From assembly GCA_963846855.1 (NCBI GenBank), contig CAWJXK010000008.1:496001-560000 (forward strand): DNA of 64,000 nt. Reading direction: 5' to 3'. This document shows, one piece after another, positions 7,778 to 19,212 of the stretch (position 1 is the first letter of the stretch; each line of letters opens with the position of its first letter). Below the pieces are notes generated by a model. That model saw only the letters and a program-made list of their open reading frames with translations. It ran no database searches and was not told where the DNA came from. This stretch comes from CAIWHR01 sp963846855. Lineage in GTDB: Bacteria > Pseudomonadota > Gammaproteobacteria > Burkholderiales > Casimicrobiaceae. The translations under genes and the position numbers were made by a program.

Positions 7778-10700
7778 TCAGGCGGTGACCAGCGCCGGCT
7801 TCTCTATTCCGATAGAGACGCGCACTTCGACCTCGTGTTCGCGGCGATCGTCGGCCAGAAGAACGAAGTGGTCCGCTTGCGCGACGCCATCGAGGGTCAC
7901 GCCTGCTGCATCGGGTTCACTCTCGCCCTGCGTCGTGAATTGACGCACGGTGATGTGGTAGATGGTCTCGCCATGCCGGTAGTGCAGCTTGAACTCTTTC
8001 CATTCCGGCGGAAGACACGGCGCGAAGTGAAGCCGGTCCACGTCGAGGCGCAGTCCCAGCAGTGACTCCAGGATGAGGCGGTACATCCATCCTGCGGAGC
8101 CCGTGTACCAGGTCCAGCCGCCTCGGCCGGTGTGCGGCGCGAGCGCGTAGACGTCGGCGGCCGCGACGTACGGTTCCACCTTGTAGGTCGCCGCGCCCTC
8201 CGCGGTTCGAGAGTGGTTCACGGGATTGATCATGGCGGTCAGTTCCCACGCACGCACACGGTCGCCCAACTCCGCGAACGCCATTGCCGCCCAGATGGCG
8301 CCGTGCGTGTACTGACCGCCGTTCTCCCGCACGCCCGGAGCGTAGCCCCTGATGTAGCCCGGATCGAGATCGGACCTGTCGAAGGGCGGGTCCAGGAGTT
8401 GGATCAGCGCGTGATCGCGGCGCACAAGGCGTGTATCGACAGCATTCATTGCCATGCGCGATCGCTTCGCGTCACCCGCACCCGAAAGCACAGCCCAGCT
8501 TTGCACTATGGAGTCGATGCGGCACTCGATGTTGCTCGCGGATCCCAGCGGGGTGCCATCATCGAAATACGCGCGCCGATACCACTCGCCATCCCAGCCG
8601 TGCTGCTCGAGGTTCTGGCGAAGATTTGTCTCCTCTGCGTTGCATCGCTCGACGAACGGCGAGTCACCTCTGATTTGTGCGATCTCGGCAAACTGCTTCA
8701 GCACCGCACAAAGGAAGAAGCCGAGCCAGACGCTTTCCCCGGTGCCTTTGATCCCCACCAGATTCATGCCGTCGTTCCAGTCGCCGGAGCCCATCAATGG
8801 GAGGCCGTGCGCGCCGTATTGCAGGCCATGCATGATGGCGCGTACGCAGTGCTGGTAGACGCTGGCCGATTCTCCGGATCGGCCGGGCAGATCATAGTAC
8901 GAGTCATCCCTCGCGTTCACAGGGCGACCGTCGAGGAAATGTACCGCTTCGTCCAGCACGCCGGTGTCTCCGGTCGCCTTGACGTAGCGCGCCGTCGCGA
9001 GGGGCAGCCAGAGATAGTCATCGGAACAACGCGTGCGCACGCCCCGGCCTGACGGCGGATGCCACCAATGCTGGACATCTCCCTCCGCGAACTGGCGGCC
9101 CGCGCAGCGGATGAGGTGCTCGCGCAGGAGCGCGGGTTCGGCGTGGACAAGTGCCATTGCGTCCTGCAACTGGTCGCGGAAGCCGAAGGCTCCGCCCGAT
9201 TGGTAGTAGCCGCTCCGTCCCCACAGTCGGCACGCCACGGTCTGGTACAAGAGCCAGCCATTGGCGAGCACGTTGAGCGCGGCATCGGGCGTATCCACCT
9301 GCACGGCGCCGAGCGTGCGCTTCCAGTGCGTGTGTACCGCGTCCAGCGCGCCATGGGTGGCGGCCGATCCCCGGAAGCGTTGCACCAGGGTGGCGGCGTC
9401 GTCAGCGTCTCGGCCGATGCCGAGCCGGAAGACAATCTCGCGCTCCTGGCCATCCGCCAGGTCGAAGGGGACCTGGATGGCGGCGCACGGATCGAGCGCC
9501 GCGCCCACCTTGCCGGAAAGGCGCGTTCGCGCCAACGCCGCGGGATTGCCGAGCACACCGTTGCGTCCCAGGAATTCGGCACGGTCACCACTCACGCTGC
9601 GGGTCGTGTCGTCCACGTCGAAGAATGCGACACGGTCGGGAAATTCGGTGTTGTAGGAGTTGCGCGCCACGAGCGCGCCGCTCCGCGCCTCGATTTCGGT
9701 GATCACATGCATCGCCGTCTTTGGCCGAAGGTCTCCCAGCACCCATTCCATGTATCCGGTGGCCGAGAGCCGGCGCGACCGACCCGACGAGTTTCTGACT
9801 TTCAGCACTGAAAATTTCACCGACGCATCGATGGCCACGTAAACCCACAGCTCGGAGCTGATTCCATCCTGGTGATGCTCGAAAACGCTGTAGCCGAATC
9901 CGTGACGGGTGACATAGGCGCCGGTGCCGCGGCAGGGTAACGGCGCGGGCGACCAGAAGTGGCCGGACTCTTCGTCACGAAGGTAGAAGGCCTCGCCGCT
10001 CGCGTCGCTCACGGGATCGTTCTGCCAGGGCGTGAGACGGAACTCGTGCGCGTTCTCGCTCCACGTATACGCGAGCCCGCTCTCGGAAATCACCGTCCCG
10101 AAATTCGCGTTCGCGAGCACATTGGACCACGGCGCAGGCGTTACTTGACCTTCCAGTATCGTGATGACGTATTCGCGGCCGTCACGCGTGAATCCGCCAA
10201 GCCCGTTGTCGAGGATCAGTTCGCGCGGAGCCAGTTGCGCCGGCGCGGTTTCGCGACGATGGATACGGGTCGCCGCAAGGCGCGGAACACGTACCTCTGC
10301 GGGGCCGCGCGCGTTGACCTGTTCCACCAAACTCCCTTTGCGGTCGGTGATGATGGCGCGCGCGACCGACTGGAGCAGGATGCGGTCCTCGTCCGAGATC
10401 TGCTCCCCCCGCCGCACGAAGATTCCACCCGGTCGATCTATCACGTGCGCTTCGACGCCGGCCGCGATCAGCCCCATGATCTGATCCTGCAGGACTTGCC
10501 GATATCCGCCGCGGTCTTCGTTCCAGATCACGAGGTCCACCGCCAATCCCTTCAACCGCCAGTACGCGTGCGCCTGCACGAGCCGGCGCACGAGATCGAT
10601 GTTGTCTGCGTCTCCGATCTGCAGAAGAACGATCGGAAGGTCGCCCGAGATGGCGTAGCTCCACAGCCCTGATTGTCCGCGTCGGTTCCTGATCAGAATG

Positions 10701-13700
10701 CCGGCTTCCGCCCGCAGCGAGGCATTCGCATAGATGACCGAGCCGGCAAGGCGTGCGTAGAGCTGCGCATCGGATTCGGTCGCGTTGATCTGGCGCAATG
10801 TGACCCAGCTATGTGTTCCCGCGAGATCGAAAACGCGGTCGGCCAGGTGCCGATCCTGGTATTTTCCGACGAGGCCCAGTGCGGCATCGCGCGTTTCCGC
10901 CATTCCGAACGCGATGTCGATCGTTGCCGTTTGTTGCGGCTCGAGAGTCATCCGATGGCGGATCGCGACGACCGGATCCAGCACCGATCCCTGATTGCCC
11001 GACAATGGACCGGCATCCGTCATCGCCTTCGGAGCGGCCACGGTGCGTCCGCGACCAATGAACTGCATGCGATCGGTTTCGTAGGAAACGTCCGCCGCGT
11101 CGGCCCCGTGCAACGCCATCAGGTGAAACATCCAGGGCGGGTGCTCCTCCCGCGAGCGGGGCCGCCGGGTGCACAGGATGGCTTGCTGCTGAGGAATGAT
11201 CTCGGTTTGCACGAAAAGGTTGGAAAACGCCGGATGCAGCGCGTCCGCGGCAGGCGACGCAATGGCGATCTCCGCATAGCTCGTGACGTCGATCGTCCGC
11301 CGCGTCCGCGAGCGGTTGGTGATACGCAGGCGGCGCAGCTCGATGTCGTCCTCCGGCGAAACGACGATCTCGGTGTGCGATTCGAGGTCATTGTCGCGCC
11401 TGCGAAACTCGGCGCGCGCTTCGGTGAAGATCGCTTCGTAATGCGCCGGGCGCTTGCGCGTCGGTTGATGCGCAGTCGACCAGAAGTCCCCGGTCGCCAC
11501 GTCGCGGATATAGCAGAACGTGCCCCAGTTGTCGCAGGTCGTGTCTTCGCGCCAGCGCGTGACGGCGAGATCTTTCCACCGGGAGCTTCCGCCGCCCGCA
11601 TTGGTGACCATGACATGGTACCTGCCATTCGACAGCAACTGCACTTCCGGTATCGGCGTATCGGGGCTGGCGAGTACGCGCACCGGCGCCTCCGGGCCGC
11701 CAGAGATCCCGGCAATCGCGGAGAGTTCGGTCGGTTGCGAATAGAGCGCCGCGGTCTTCGGGATGCGCTCCTGCAGCAACAGGAGGGTTGCCTTGAATAT
11801 CGGGTCCGACTCGAAGCGCTTCTGCATTGGACGATCAAGCAGCAGGTGCGCAAGCGAGAGCAGGATCATGCCCTGGTGATGCGACATGAACGAGCGCACG
11901 ACGGCGCTGGTTTGTCCGCGCTGCATGCGCGCAGGCGTGTAGTCGATTGCCTCGTAGAGGCCGAATCGTCCGGCGAGCCCTCCGGCCGCAAGGCGCTGCA
12001 GGTTGCGGCACGACTCCTCGGGTGCCACCATCAACGCGAGCGCCGACGCGTACGGAGCAATGACGAGATCCTCCGCGAGTCCGCGCTTCAACCCCAGGCC
12101 GGGAACTCCGAAGGCGCGGTACTGGTAGTTGAGGTTCGCGTCGACCGAGTTGTACCCGCATTCCGAGATGCCCCAGGGCACGCCGCGCTGCTTCCCGTAC
12201 GCGATCTGCCGCTCTACCGTCACGCGATAGGCTTGGTCGAGCAGCGTGTTGTCATAAGTGGGCATCACCAGGAGCGGCATCAGGTACTCGAACATCGAAC
12301 CGCTCCAGGACAGGAGGACCGACTGACCTCCTGCGGTCGTGAGCAGGCGCCCGAGCGCAAACCAGTTCTCCTGCGGCAACCGTCCCTGCGAAATTCCAAC
12401 GAAGCTGCAGAATCTTGCTTCCGACGCAAGCAGGTCGTAATAGCTCGAATCGCATCTTCGCTCGCCGACGTTGTATCCGATGGCGAGCAGGTGACGCCCA
12501 CCGTCATAGAGAAAGCCGTACTCCATGCGGGCCAGCTCGTCGCCCAGCAGCACCAGGCGTTCTATCTCCGCCATTCGCTCGGTGGCGCGATGGCCTGCTT
12601 CGCTGGCGGCGCGGCCGAGCTCGTCGAGCCACGCGCTCTCCGCCGGCGACGCACCCGCGTGCCGCCGGCGCTCTATCGCCGGCAGCAACTCCGCTTCGAG
12701 TGCCGCGAGCTCGCGCAACGTCGGAATCTCGCGGCTGCCCACGAGGTCGCCCAGCCCGCTCGGCGCCGCCGGCAGCGCGCCCCATGGCGCGAGAAATGCC
12801 AATTCGTCCTGCATGGCGCGGCATTGCCGGACGAGCGCATCCGCCCAGAATATCGTTTCGCTGGCGGCTGCGGATGCGCTGCCGTCCCGGCCTTGCCGGA
12901 TGAGCGCATCCGTCCAGAAAATCGTTTCGCTGGCGGCTGCAGATGCGCTGCCGGATCCGGGGTCGGGATCGCCGGTGAGCTTCACGGCGACCTCGGCGAC
13001 GCCCGCGCCGAGCCGGTCGAGCCACTGTCGCGCCTCCGCGACGGTCGCGAGTCGGGAGTCGTACGCGGTGTCCAGGTCCCGCTGCAGGTGAGCGAGCGAA
13101 GGCGGTACGGTCCCACCGACGGTCTCGATGAGAATCCGCAGCGTGTCGCCCAGGCCTTCGAGCCATCGTGCATCCAGGATCCTCGCGTCGGCGAGCTCGA
13201 GCAGACCGGGACGCAGGGTCATCAGATGGCCCGCGAGATTTCCACTGTCGACCGACGAAACATAAAGTGGGAGCAGCGGCTTCAGGGACTGCGTGTCGTA
13301 CCAATTGTAGAAGTGACCCTCGTGCCGCTCCAGGGACTCCATCGTGCGCATTGAATTCGCCGTCCTCGCGATGAGCTGCCCGGACGTGACGTAGCCGAAA
13401 TCGTACGCGGCCAGATTCGCCAGAAGTGAAAGCCCCATGTTTGTCGGCGATGTTCGGTGCGCGAGGCTGGCGACCGGCTGCTCCTGCAGGTTGTCGGGCG
13501 GGAGCCAATGCTCATCCGGACCGACAAGTGTCTCGAAGAACCCCCATGTCCTTCGCGCGAGCTTGCGCAGGAAGACCGCCTGTTCCATCGTCAACCGAGC
13601 TTCGCGGCGCGCGAGCGGCCGGCTGATCCACCACGCGATGCCGGGCGAGACGAACCACAGCAGCAGGATCGGTGTGGCCGTGACCAATGCCGACGGCGCG

Positions 13701-16700
13701 GACACCGTCAACAGGATCGCTGCCGCCGCCGCGATGACCGGAGCGATCCACATGGACCCGATCGAACGCGAAAGCGCAGAGTGGGAGGGCGCATCTTCGA
13801 GGCCGCGTGAATCCGGCTCGTCGCCCGCCGATGGGCTCCATTCGAGGAGCCCGCGATGCGTGACGAGCATGCGCCAGGCAGTGCGCGCGATCGCGTCGAC
13901 GTTGACGGTCGCCTCGTATGGGAGGAACGCAAGCGTCAGCGCCGTTTGGACGGCGTGTCGGACCGCCACGTTGGCGACTGCAAAGACGTGTTGCGACAAC
14001 ACCACCTCGTCCGGCTTGCGCAAAAGGTCAAGAAAGAAGGCGCTCGCACACGGAAGAAACAGGATCGCGATCACTGCCAGCGTCCACAGCCACGCGTGCG
14101 GAAGCACGGTCCATCCGAGCAGCAACAGCAGCGTCAGCGCCGCCGGGACGAGACTGCGCCGCAGATTGTCGAAGAGCTTCCACTGCGAAAGCACCGACAA
14201 TGGATTTCTCAGGCGACGCTTGTCTGGACCCGGCACGAGCGACAGCAGCCACCCCGCCAGCTGCCAGTCGCCGCGAATCCAGCGGCGCCGGCGGTTGATG
14301 TCGGCGCCATAGGTCGACGGATGCTCCTCGTACAATTGCACGTCACTCAACAGGCCTGAACGTGCGTAACAGCCCTCGAGAAGGTCGTGACTCAGGATCC
14401 GATTCTCGGGAAAGCGATCGTTGAGTGCGCGCTCGAACGCATCGACGTCGTATATCCCCTTGCCGATGAAGGAGCCCTCCCCGAAGAGATCCTGGTAAAC
14501 GTCGGAGACGGCGCGCGTATAGGGATCAATTCCCGGCTCTCCCCCCTGCAAGCGCGCGAACCACGAGCGGTTTGCCCCAGGCAGGCTTATGCTCACGCGC
14601 GGCTGCAGAATTCCGTACCCATCGGTGACCCGCTCCCGGCCTTTGTGCTGACCGGCGGCGAAGCGCGCACGGTTCAGCGGGTGCGCCATCACGCCGACGA
14701 ATTGCCGCGCGGAATCGCGCGGAAGCTGCGTGTCGGTGTCGAGCGTGATCACGTATTTCACGCCCGACAGAACCGCGGTCTCGCCGACGACGAGCGAGAA
14801 GCGGTCCCTGCCGCCACCACGCAGGAACGCGTTCAGGGCGGCGAGCTTGCCGCGCTTGCGCTCGTAGCCCATCCATGTCCGTTCCTCAGGGTTCCACAGG
14901 CGTGGGCGGTGAAACAGAAAGAATGTGTCGCTGAACGCACCGCTTTCGCCTGGGGTCGCCGTGCATGGATATTTCTCATTCAGATCTTCGATCCGTCTTT
15001 GCGCAAGGGACAGGAGCGACGCGTCCGCCGGCAGGGTCTCCGCCGGCGCATCCTGAAAATCGGTCAGCAGCGCAAAATGCAGATGATCATCCCGATTGGC
15101 GAGGAACCGGACCTCCAGCGCCTCGACCAGTCCTTCGATATTTTCTGCGCAGGTGAGCATCGTCGGGATTACCACCAGCGTGCGTGCTTGCGGCGGGAGT
15201 CCCTTGGAAAAATCCATTCGCGGCAAGGTGAGCGGCGTCACGAGCAGTGGCGCCAGCCAGTTCACCAAACCCACCGCCAGTTGGCTGGTAGCGAGGAGCA
15301 ACAGGATTCCTACCGTCACGAGCAGTCCATCGGCGACCCCGTCGCGGTAAGCCGCCGCCAGCAGAGCCGCGGTGACGGCCGCCGTGATCGCCGCGATCGC
15401 TCCGAGATACAGCAGCAAGGGAATCCGTCGCCCCGCCCTGCGGAGAGCCTCGGAGAGAGACAGACGCACCATTGCCGCTCGTTCCAGACGCGGTCGGCCC
15501 TTGTCGACCAGATAGAACCCGACGTGAGCGACCCGATCGTCGTCGCCGCTCATGCCGGCCACGCCGGCGGTGCGATCGTGTGCCAGCTGGATCGCCTTGC
15601 GCGCCACCTCGCTCTCGGACAGGTGGCTCCCTTTCGCGATCTCCTCGACGACGTGCCGGTAACGGTCGCGAGTCGCGAAGTCCATCCTGCCGTAGAGGCC
15701 GCCCGGATCTTCCCGCAGCTTCTGCTCGACGACGCTCATCGTCTCGACGAACTCGCGCCAGTCCATCGCGCCAAGGAAGCCGAAGGCTGCCGATCGTGTT
15801 GCTGATCGAAACCTGGTTGCCGGCCTGTTCCTGCGTTTCCGATTGCACCAGCTGCTCGATCGAGAAGCCGGATTCGGAAAGATGCTGCTCGATCCACGTG
15901 AGCGGCAGCGCCAGCGCGGCACTCTGTCCCTGCAGCCGCCGCGCCAGTTCAGCGACAAACGAACTTGCCATCGGCGGGTTCGACCGCGCCATGTCCGCAA
16001 TGACGAGAATGAGGTTCTTGGGATCATTCTCGGCGACGTCCATCATCTGGTCGGCCCACGCGGTGGCCCGGTTGCGATCGATCGTTCCGGCGGCAATCCG
16101 TACCCCGACGCGGCGGAGATTCTCGATAAGCGCCAATCGCAGCATGATGGGGATCGCCCACAGCTCACCGACCTTGAGCGGGGTCACCGTCTGATACGCC
16201 GCGACGAAACGCGAGAGACCCTCGGCATCGACCCGGCCATCGCCATGCGAGATCGCCTCGAGCGCGAGGTCGTATACGCGCGGAAGTCTGGCGGAAGGTC
16301 CGTTCGCCAATCGGGGAAGCTCGCGGCTGTACCCCTTGGGCAAATGCCGCTTGGCCGTGCGGATCTGCTCTTCGATCAGATAGAAATTGTCGAGCAGCCA
16401 CTCCGAAGCGGGCGAAACGCGATCATTCGCCGTGACCGCCGCGGTCAGCAGGTCGCACACTTCCACCAGGATTGCTTCGTTCTCCGCGAGCCGGGTCAGC
16501 AGGCGGTCGGTAGCGCGTCCCGGCGCCACCCTGTGCGCGGCGGCCAGGCTCTTGCCGTGCTGTTCCATCCGATCGGCGCTGAACAACTCCGATCGCAGCA
16601 GCGGTTCCTCGTCGGCGAATTTTCGGGGCGAGTCGGCACGACCGAAGCGAGCCGCGATCTCGAGCAACCGTTCAAAGATTGTCCGTTCGCTCGCCTTCAA
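7778..16700 (-). CDS. ndvB: Cyclic beta-1,2-glucan synthase NdvB-type (GT84-GH94), frameshifted
   Basis: About 2970 residues in total, slightly longer than usual NdvB proteins (about 2800-2900). NdvB makes osmoregulated periplasmic cyclic beta-1,2-glucan from UDP-glucose at the inner membrane. The GT84 part has the DTDTQ motif (near 14735), HDLLEGCYA (near 14375) and RRRRWIRGDW (near 14275), followed by membrane helices. The C-terminal GH94 phosphorylase-like region has GSGDWNDGMN (near 8770) and GGQYTHGAIW. The first 300 residues lie in a different frame: reading passes from NQVSISNTIGSLR to FLGAMDWREF at about 15771-15790, with one extra base relative to the family. The TTG at 16700 is the best start but uncertain. 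It lies 58 bases after the AI-2E family gene on the same strand. Confidence 0.85.
12824..12961 (-). repeat. In-frame 69-bp duplication inside ndvB
   Basis: Two adjacent 69-base copies (12824-12892 and 12893-12961) differ at several positions and encode the near-repeat SASAAASETIFW(T/A)DAL(I/V)RQ. The duplication adds 23 residues in the linker between the transmembrane and phosphorylase parts and keeps the frame. Confidence 0.8.
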
Positions 16701-16758
16701 TTCGGGATTTCCCTTCTTCTTGAAAATTCCACGAAAGGACGTGGATCCCTGCGGCCGC

Positions 16759-17961
16759 CTAGTCCCCGAGCATTTCGGCTATCGGGTGCAACTGTTCCAC
16801 GTGTTGCGAAACGACCTTGACGATGACGATGATGGGGATGCTGAGCAGCATACCCCAGACGCCCCAAAGCCAGCCCCAGAAGAGCAGCGAAATGAACACG
16901 GCCGCCGAATTCATGCTGGCGATTCGTCCGACCATCCAGGTGGTCACGAAAGTTCCGACGACGGTGGCGATCGCCAGCGACGTGCAGGCGATCAGAAACG
17001 CGGTCGGGAACGATTCGAATTGCATGAACGCGGCCATTCCCACGGCCACCGCAGTGACGCCGGGACCGAGGTAGGGAACGATGTGCAGTAGCCCGGCGGC
17101 AGCGGCCCAGGCTCCGGCGTTGTCGAGGCCTATTGAGCTGAACGCGATCCAGCTGAGCAACCCGACGAGAAGATTGGTGGTGAGCAACATGAGCATGTAT
17201 TTCTGAATCGAGCCGTTGATGTCGTCGAGAATCTGGACCGTGATCTTTCGCTTCGACAGCGACGGGCCCGTCAGGCGCACCAGCTTCCGCTTGAAGGTGT
17301 CGCCGCCGACCAGCAGGAAGAAGATGAGGAAGACGACCATCGCCGCCTGGCCCGCGGCGCCCAACGCGCCCATCGAGCTCTCCCACAGGAAATTGCCGAG
17401 CCGAAACTTCGGCTTGTCCACGATGACGTGAGTCGCGGGCTGGCGCGCAGCGGCCGGGCCGCCCGCGGCCTGGGTCGTTGCCCGTTCCACTTCGGTCGCC
17501 GCGTCCTGCACTTTCTGCATGTTGCCGATCCGGCTGATCTGCATTCTTTCGAGCCCGGTGGCGAATTTGGCGGCCGCTTCCGGCAACTGCTCGACGATGG
17601 TCTGCATCTGTCCCCGCAACGAATAGGCACCGACGACGAGCGCGCCGATCACGCTCGCCATCACGACGATCGTGCCCAGGACGCGAGGAATCCTGATTGC
17701 CTCGAGCCATCCGACGAGCGGGTTCAGCGTGTAGGCAATGACGATGCCGAGCAGCAGCGGCACCACGAACGCCTGCGCCCAGGATAGTGCGAAGACCGCC
17801 GAGAGCACCGCGATGATTCCCAGGGCAAGGCCCCTTGCGTCAACTTGGGCCCGCGTCGCGGGAAGAGTGACGTGCGCCGCATCCGGTGGCGCTCCCGCCT
17901 CCGCCGCGGGACGCACCGCACCGATTGTGTCCGTCTTTATAGGCATGGCTGCGGATTTCAT
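16759..17961 (-). CDS. AI-2E family transporter (UPF0118 permease)
   Basis: About 400 residues with the hydrophobic pattern of the AI-2E/PerM family: paired N-terminal helices, a large soluble segment (residues about 100-180) and a C-terminal block of helices containing the family stretch HIVPYLGPGVTA. Members export small solutes or autoinducer-2, and the substrate here cannot be inferred. The frame is open to 18186 but the extra N-terminus is basic and unlike the family. ATG at 17961 is chosen, with 17946 as an alternative. It lies upstream of and in line with the cyclic glucan synthase gene, so both may be one transcript. Confidence 0.8.
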   Translation of the reverse strand: MKSAAMPIKTDTIGAVRPAAEAGAPPDAAHVTLPATRAQVDARGLALGIIAVLSAVFALSWAQAFVVPLLLGIVIAYTLNPLVGWLEAIRIPRVLGTIVVMASVIGALVVGAYSLRGQMQTIVEQLPEAAAKFATGLERMQISRIGNMQKVQDAATEVERATTQAAGGPAAARQPATHVIVDKPKFRLGNFLWESSMGALGAAGQAAMVVFLIFFLLVGGDTFKRKLVRLTGPSLSKRKITVQILDDINGSIQKYMLMLLTTNLLVGLLSWIAFSSIGLDNAGAWAAAAGLLHIVPYLGPGVTAVAVGMAAFMQFESFPTAFLIACTSLAIATVVGTFVTTWMVGRIASMNSAAVFISLLFWGWLWGVWGMLLSIPIIVIVKVVSQHVEQLHPIAEMLGD

Positions 17962-18430
17962 GGCGATTTTCAAGGGCGTGATTGAGACGGATCGGGACCG
18001 TACGCCGGGCAAATGGCCCACGTACGCGAACCGGCAGGGCGAAGCGTTACCGACCGAACCATCTGCCGGCTCGCTTCTGCGCACGCCCGCGCAAGGCACC
18101 AACCGAACCAGACTAGCGATAACCGCCTCGAGCGTCCGTCCGCTAGCGCACACAGTTAGGAACGGGCGCTCCACTCCCTTGCACATTGGCGGAACGGCGA
18201 GCGCGGATCATGGCAGCAACCGGATCGGGGCGACGTGCGCTGGCGAACAGACGGTGTATTCCAAATCGCCCAATCTTCACTCAGGTCCCGGCGTCGATCA
18301 TGCCGGGTGTCGCGGTCGCATTGCGACGATGGCCGACGCGCGGGGTGGAGTTGGCACCAGACATTTCCAGCCAGCGCAGGATCCTGCGTCAGGCATTGAC
18401 CGGGAAATCGAACAAGGAAAGGTGAATTCC
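17962..18430. other. Divergent intergenic region
   Basis: A 469-base gap between the AI-2E transporter and the small membrane protein gene, which are divergent, so both promoters should lie here. Open frames in the gap have no ribosome sites or recognisable products. I see no clear operator. Confidence 0.4.
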
Positions 18431-18580
18431 ATGCTGTATACGCTTGCAGTCGTTCTGGTCATTCTTTGGCTCCTCGGCCTCGTCACCTCCTACACCATGG
18501 GTGGCTTCATCCACATCCTTCTGGTGATCGCCGTCATCATGATCCTGGTGAACCTCATCAGCGGACGACGCTCGTTGTGA
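18431..18580 (+). CDS. Lmo0937/DUF5670 family small membrane protein, 49 residues
   Basis: A 49-residue protein starting MLYTLAVVLVILWLLGL with two short hydrophobic helices and an Arg-rich end (SGRRSL), the standard layout of the lmo0937 family of tiny membrane proteins. A strong AAGGAAAGG ribosome site precedes the ATG. Members are often found among stress-induced genes in proteobacteria; no molecular function is known. Confidence 0.75.
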   Translation: MLYTLAVVLVILWLLGLVTSYTMGGFIHILLVIAVIMILVNLISGRRSL

Positions 18581-18606
18581 AGTTCTGATTCATTCCACGC
18601 GTGTGA

Positions 18607-18861
18607 TCGCGACAAGCTGCGCGCGCACAGGCCGCTTACGATGTCGCGATCGAGAAATGCGACGAACGGGCAGGCAACCACTAGGACGTCTGCGTGAAGG
18701 AAGCGAAGGCCGAGCTCGTCAAGGGCAAGGCGAACGCCAAGGTTGACCGTGTCGCCACCGTGACGAACAAGGAAGCCGCGACGAAGCAGGCCGAGGCCCG
18801 CACCGAAGCGACTGCCGACAAGCGCGAAGCCGAATACAAGGTCGCGATCGAGAAATGGCTC
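18607..18861 (+). pseudogene. Remnant of an Ala/Lys-rich helical (TolA-like) protein gene
   Basis: One frame reads AAYDVAIEKCDERAGN, then a TAG at 18682-18684, then DVCVKEAKAELVKGKANAKV and on to EYKVAIEKW. This is the repeat grammar of Ala/Lys-rich coiled-coil proteins common in Burkholderiales, in which YxVA-EKCD units alternate with Lys/Ala helices. The N-terminus, including any signal peptide, is missing, there is an internal stop, and the frame loses similarity after 18861. It is a decayed fragment rather than an active gene. Confidence 0.6.
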
Positions 18862-18987
18862 GTCTTCGTAGTCGTTCGCCGAGCTGCTCTCAAGATCCTG
18901 CCGGAACGCCCCTGTCCCGGGAATCTCGGCCCTGCGGGAAACGCCACAGTCCCGGGCATCTCGGGGCCACCGAACCACATCGAGGTG

Positions 18988-19056
18988 TTATCGCGCCCTG
19001 GAGAGGCCGATCAGCAGCAGAATTACGAGAATCAGCAACGTTGTTCCGAGAGCCAT
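18988..19056 (-). pseudogene. Truncated DUF3309-like membrane peptide
   Basis: The frame encodes MALGTTLLILVILLLIGLSR plus two residues. The first helix matches the start of the two intact DUF3309 genes in this window (MSIGTILLIVLILILIGV), but the WPHxxSWGYxPSG loop and second helix are gone. It looks like a 5' remnant of a third copy; a functional 22-residue peptide cannot be excluded. Confidence 0.4.
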
Positions 19057-19212
19057 CGACTGCTCCCACCGTCAACCGTCACTCGCGACGGCACGATATC
19101 CGTTGAGTTCCTAAGGAGACGGCCCACCGAAGGCAATCTCCGCCTGCGGTGGTCGCCGGTCCGCCGCTGCTCGCCCGCGCTCTGGAGCGGGTTGAGCGGC
19201 GCGGGAGCTCCC

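Noticed and set aside
10673..13354. An 893-codon plus-strand open frame opposite ndvB
   Set aside because: Lies wholly antisense to the glucan synthase and has no recognisable family pattern.
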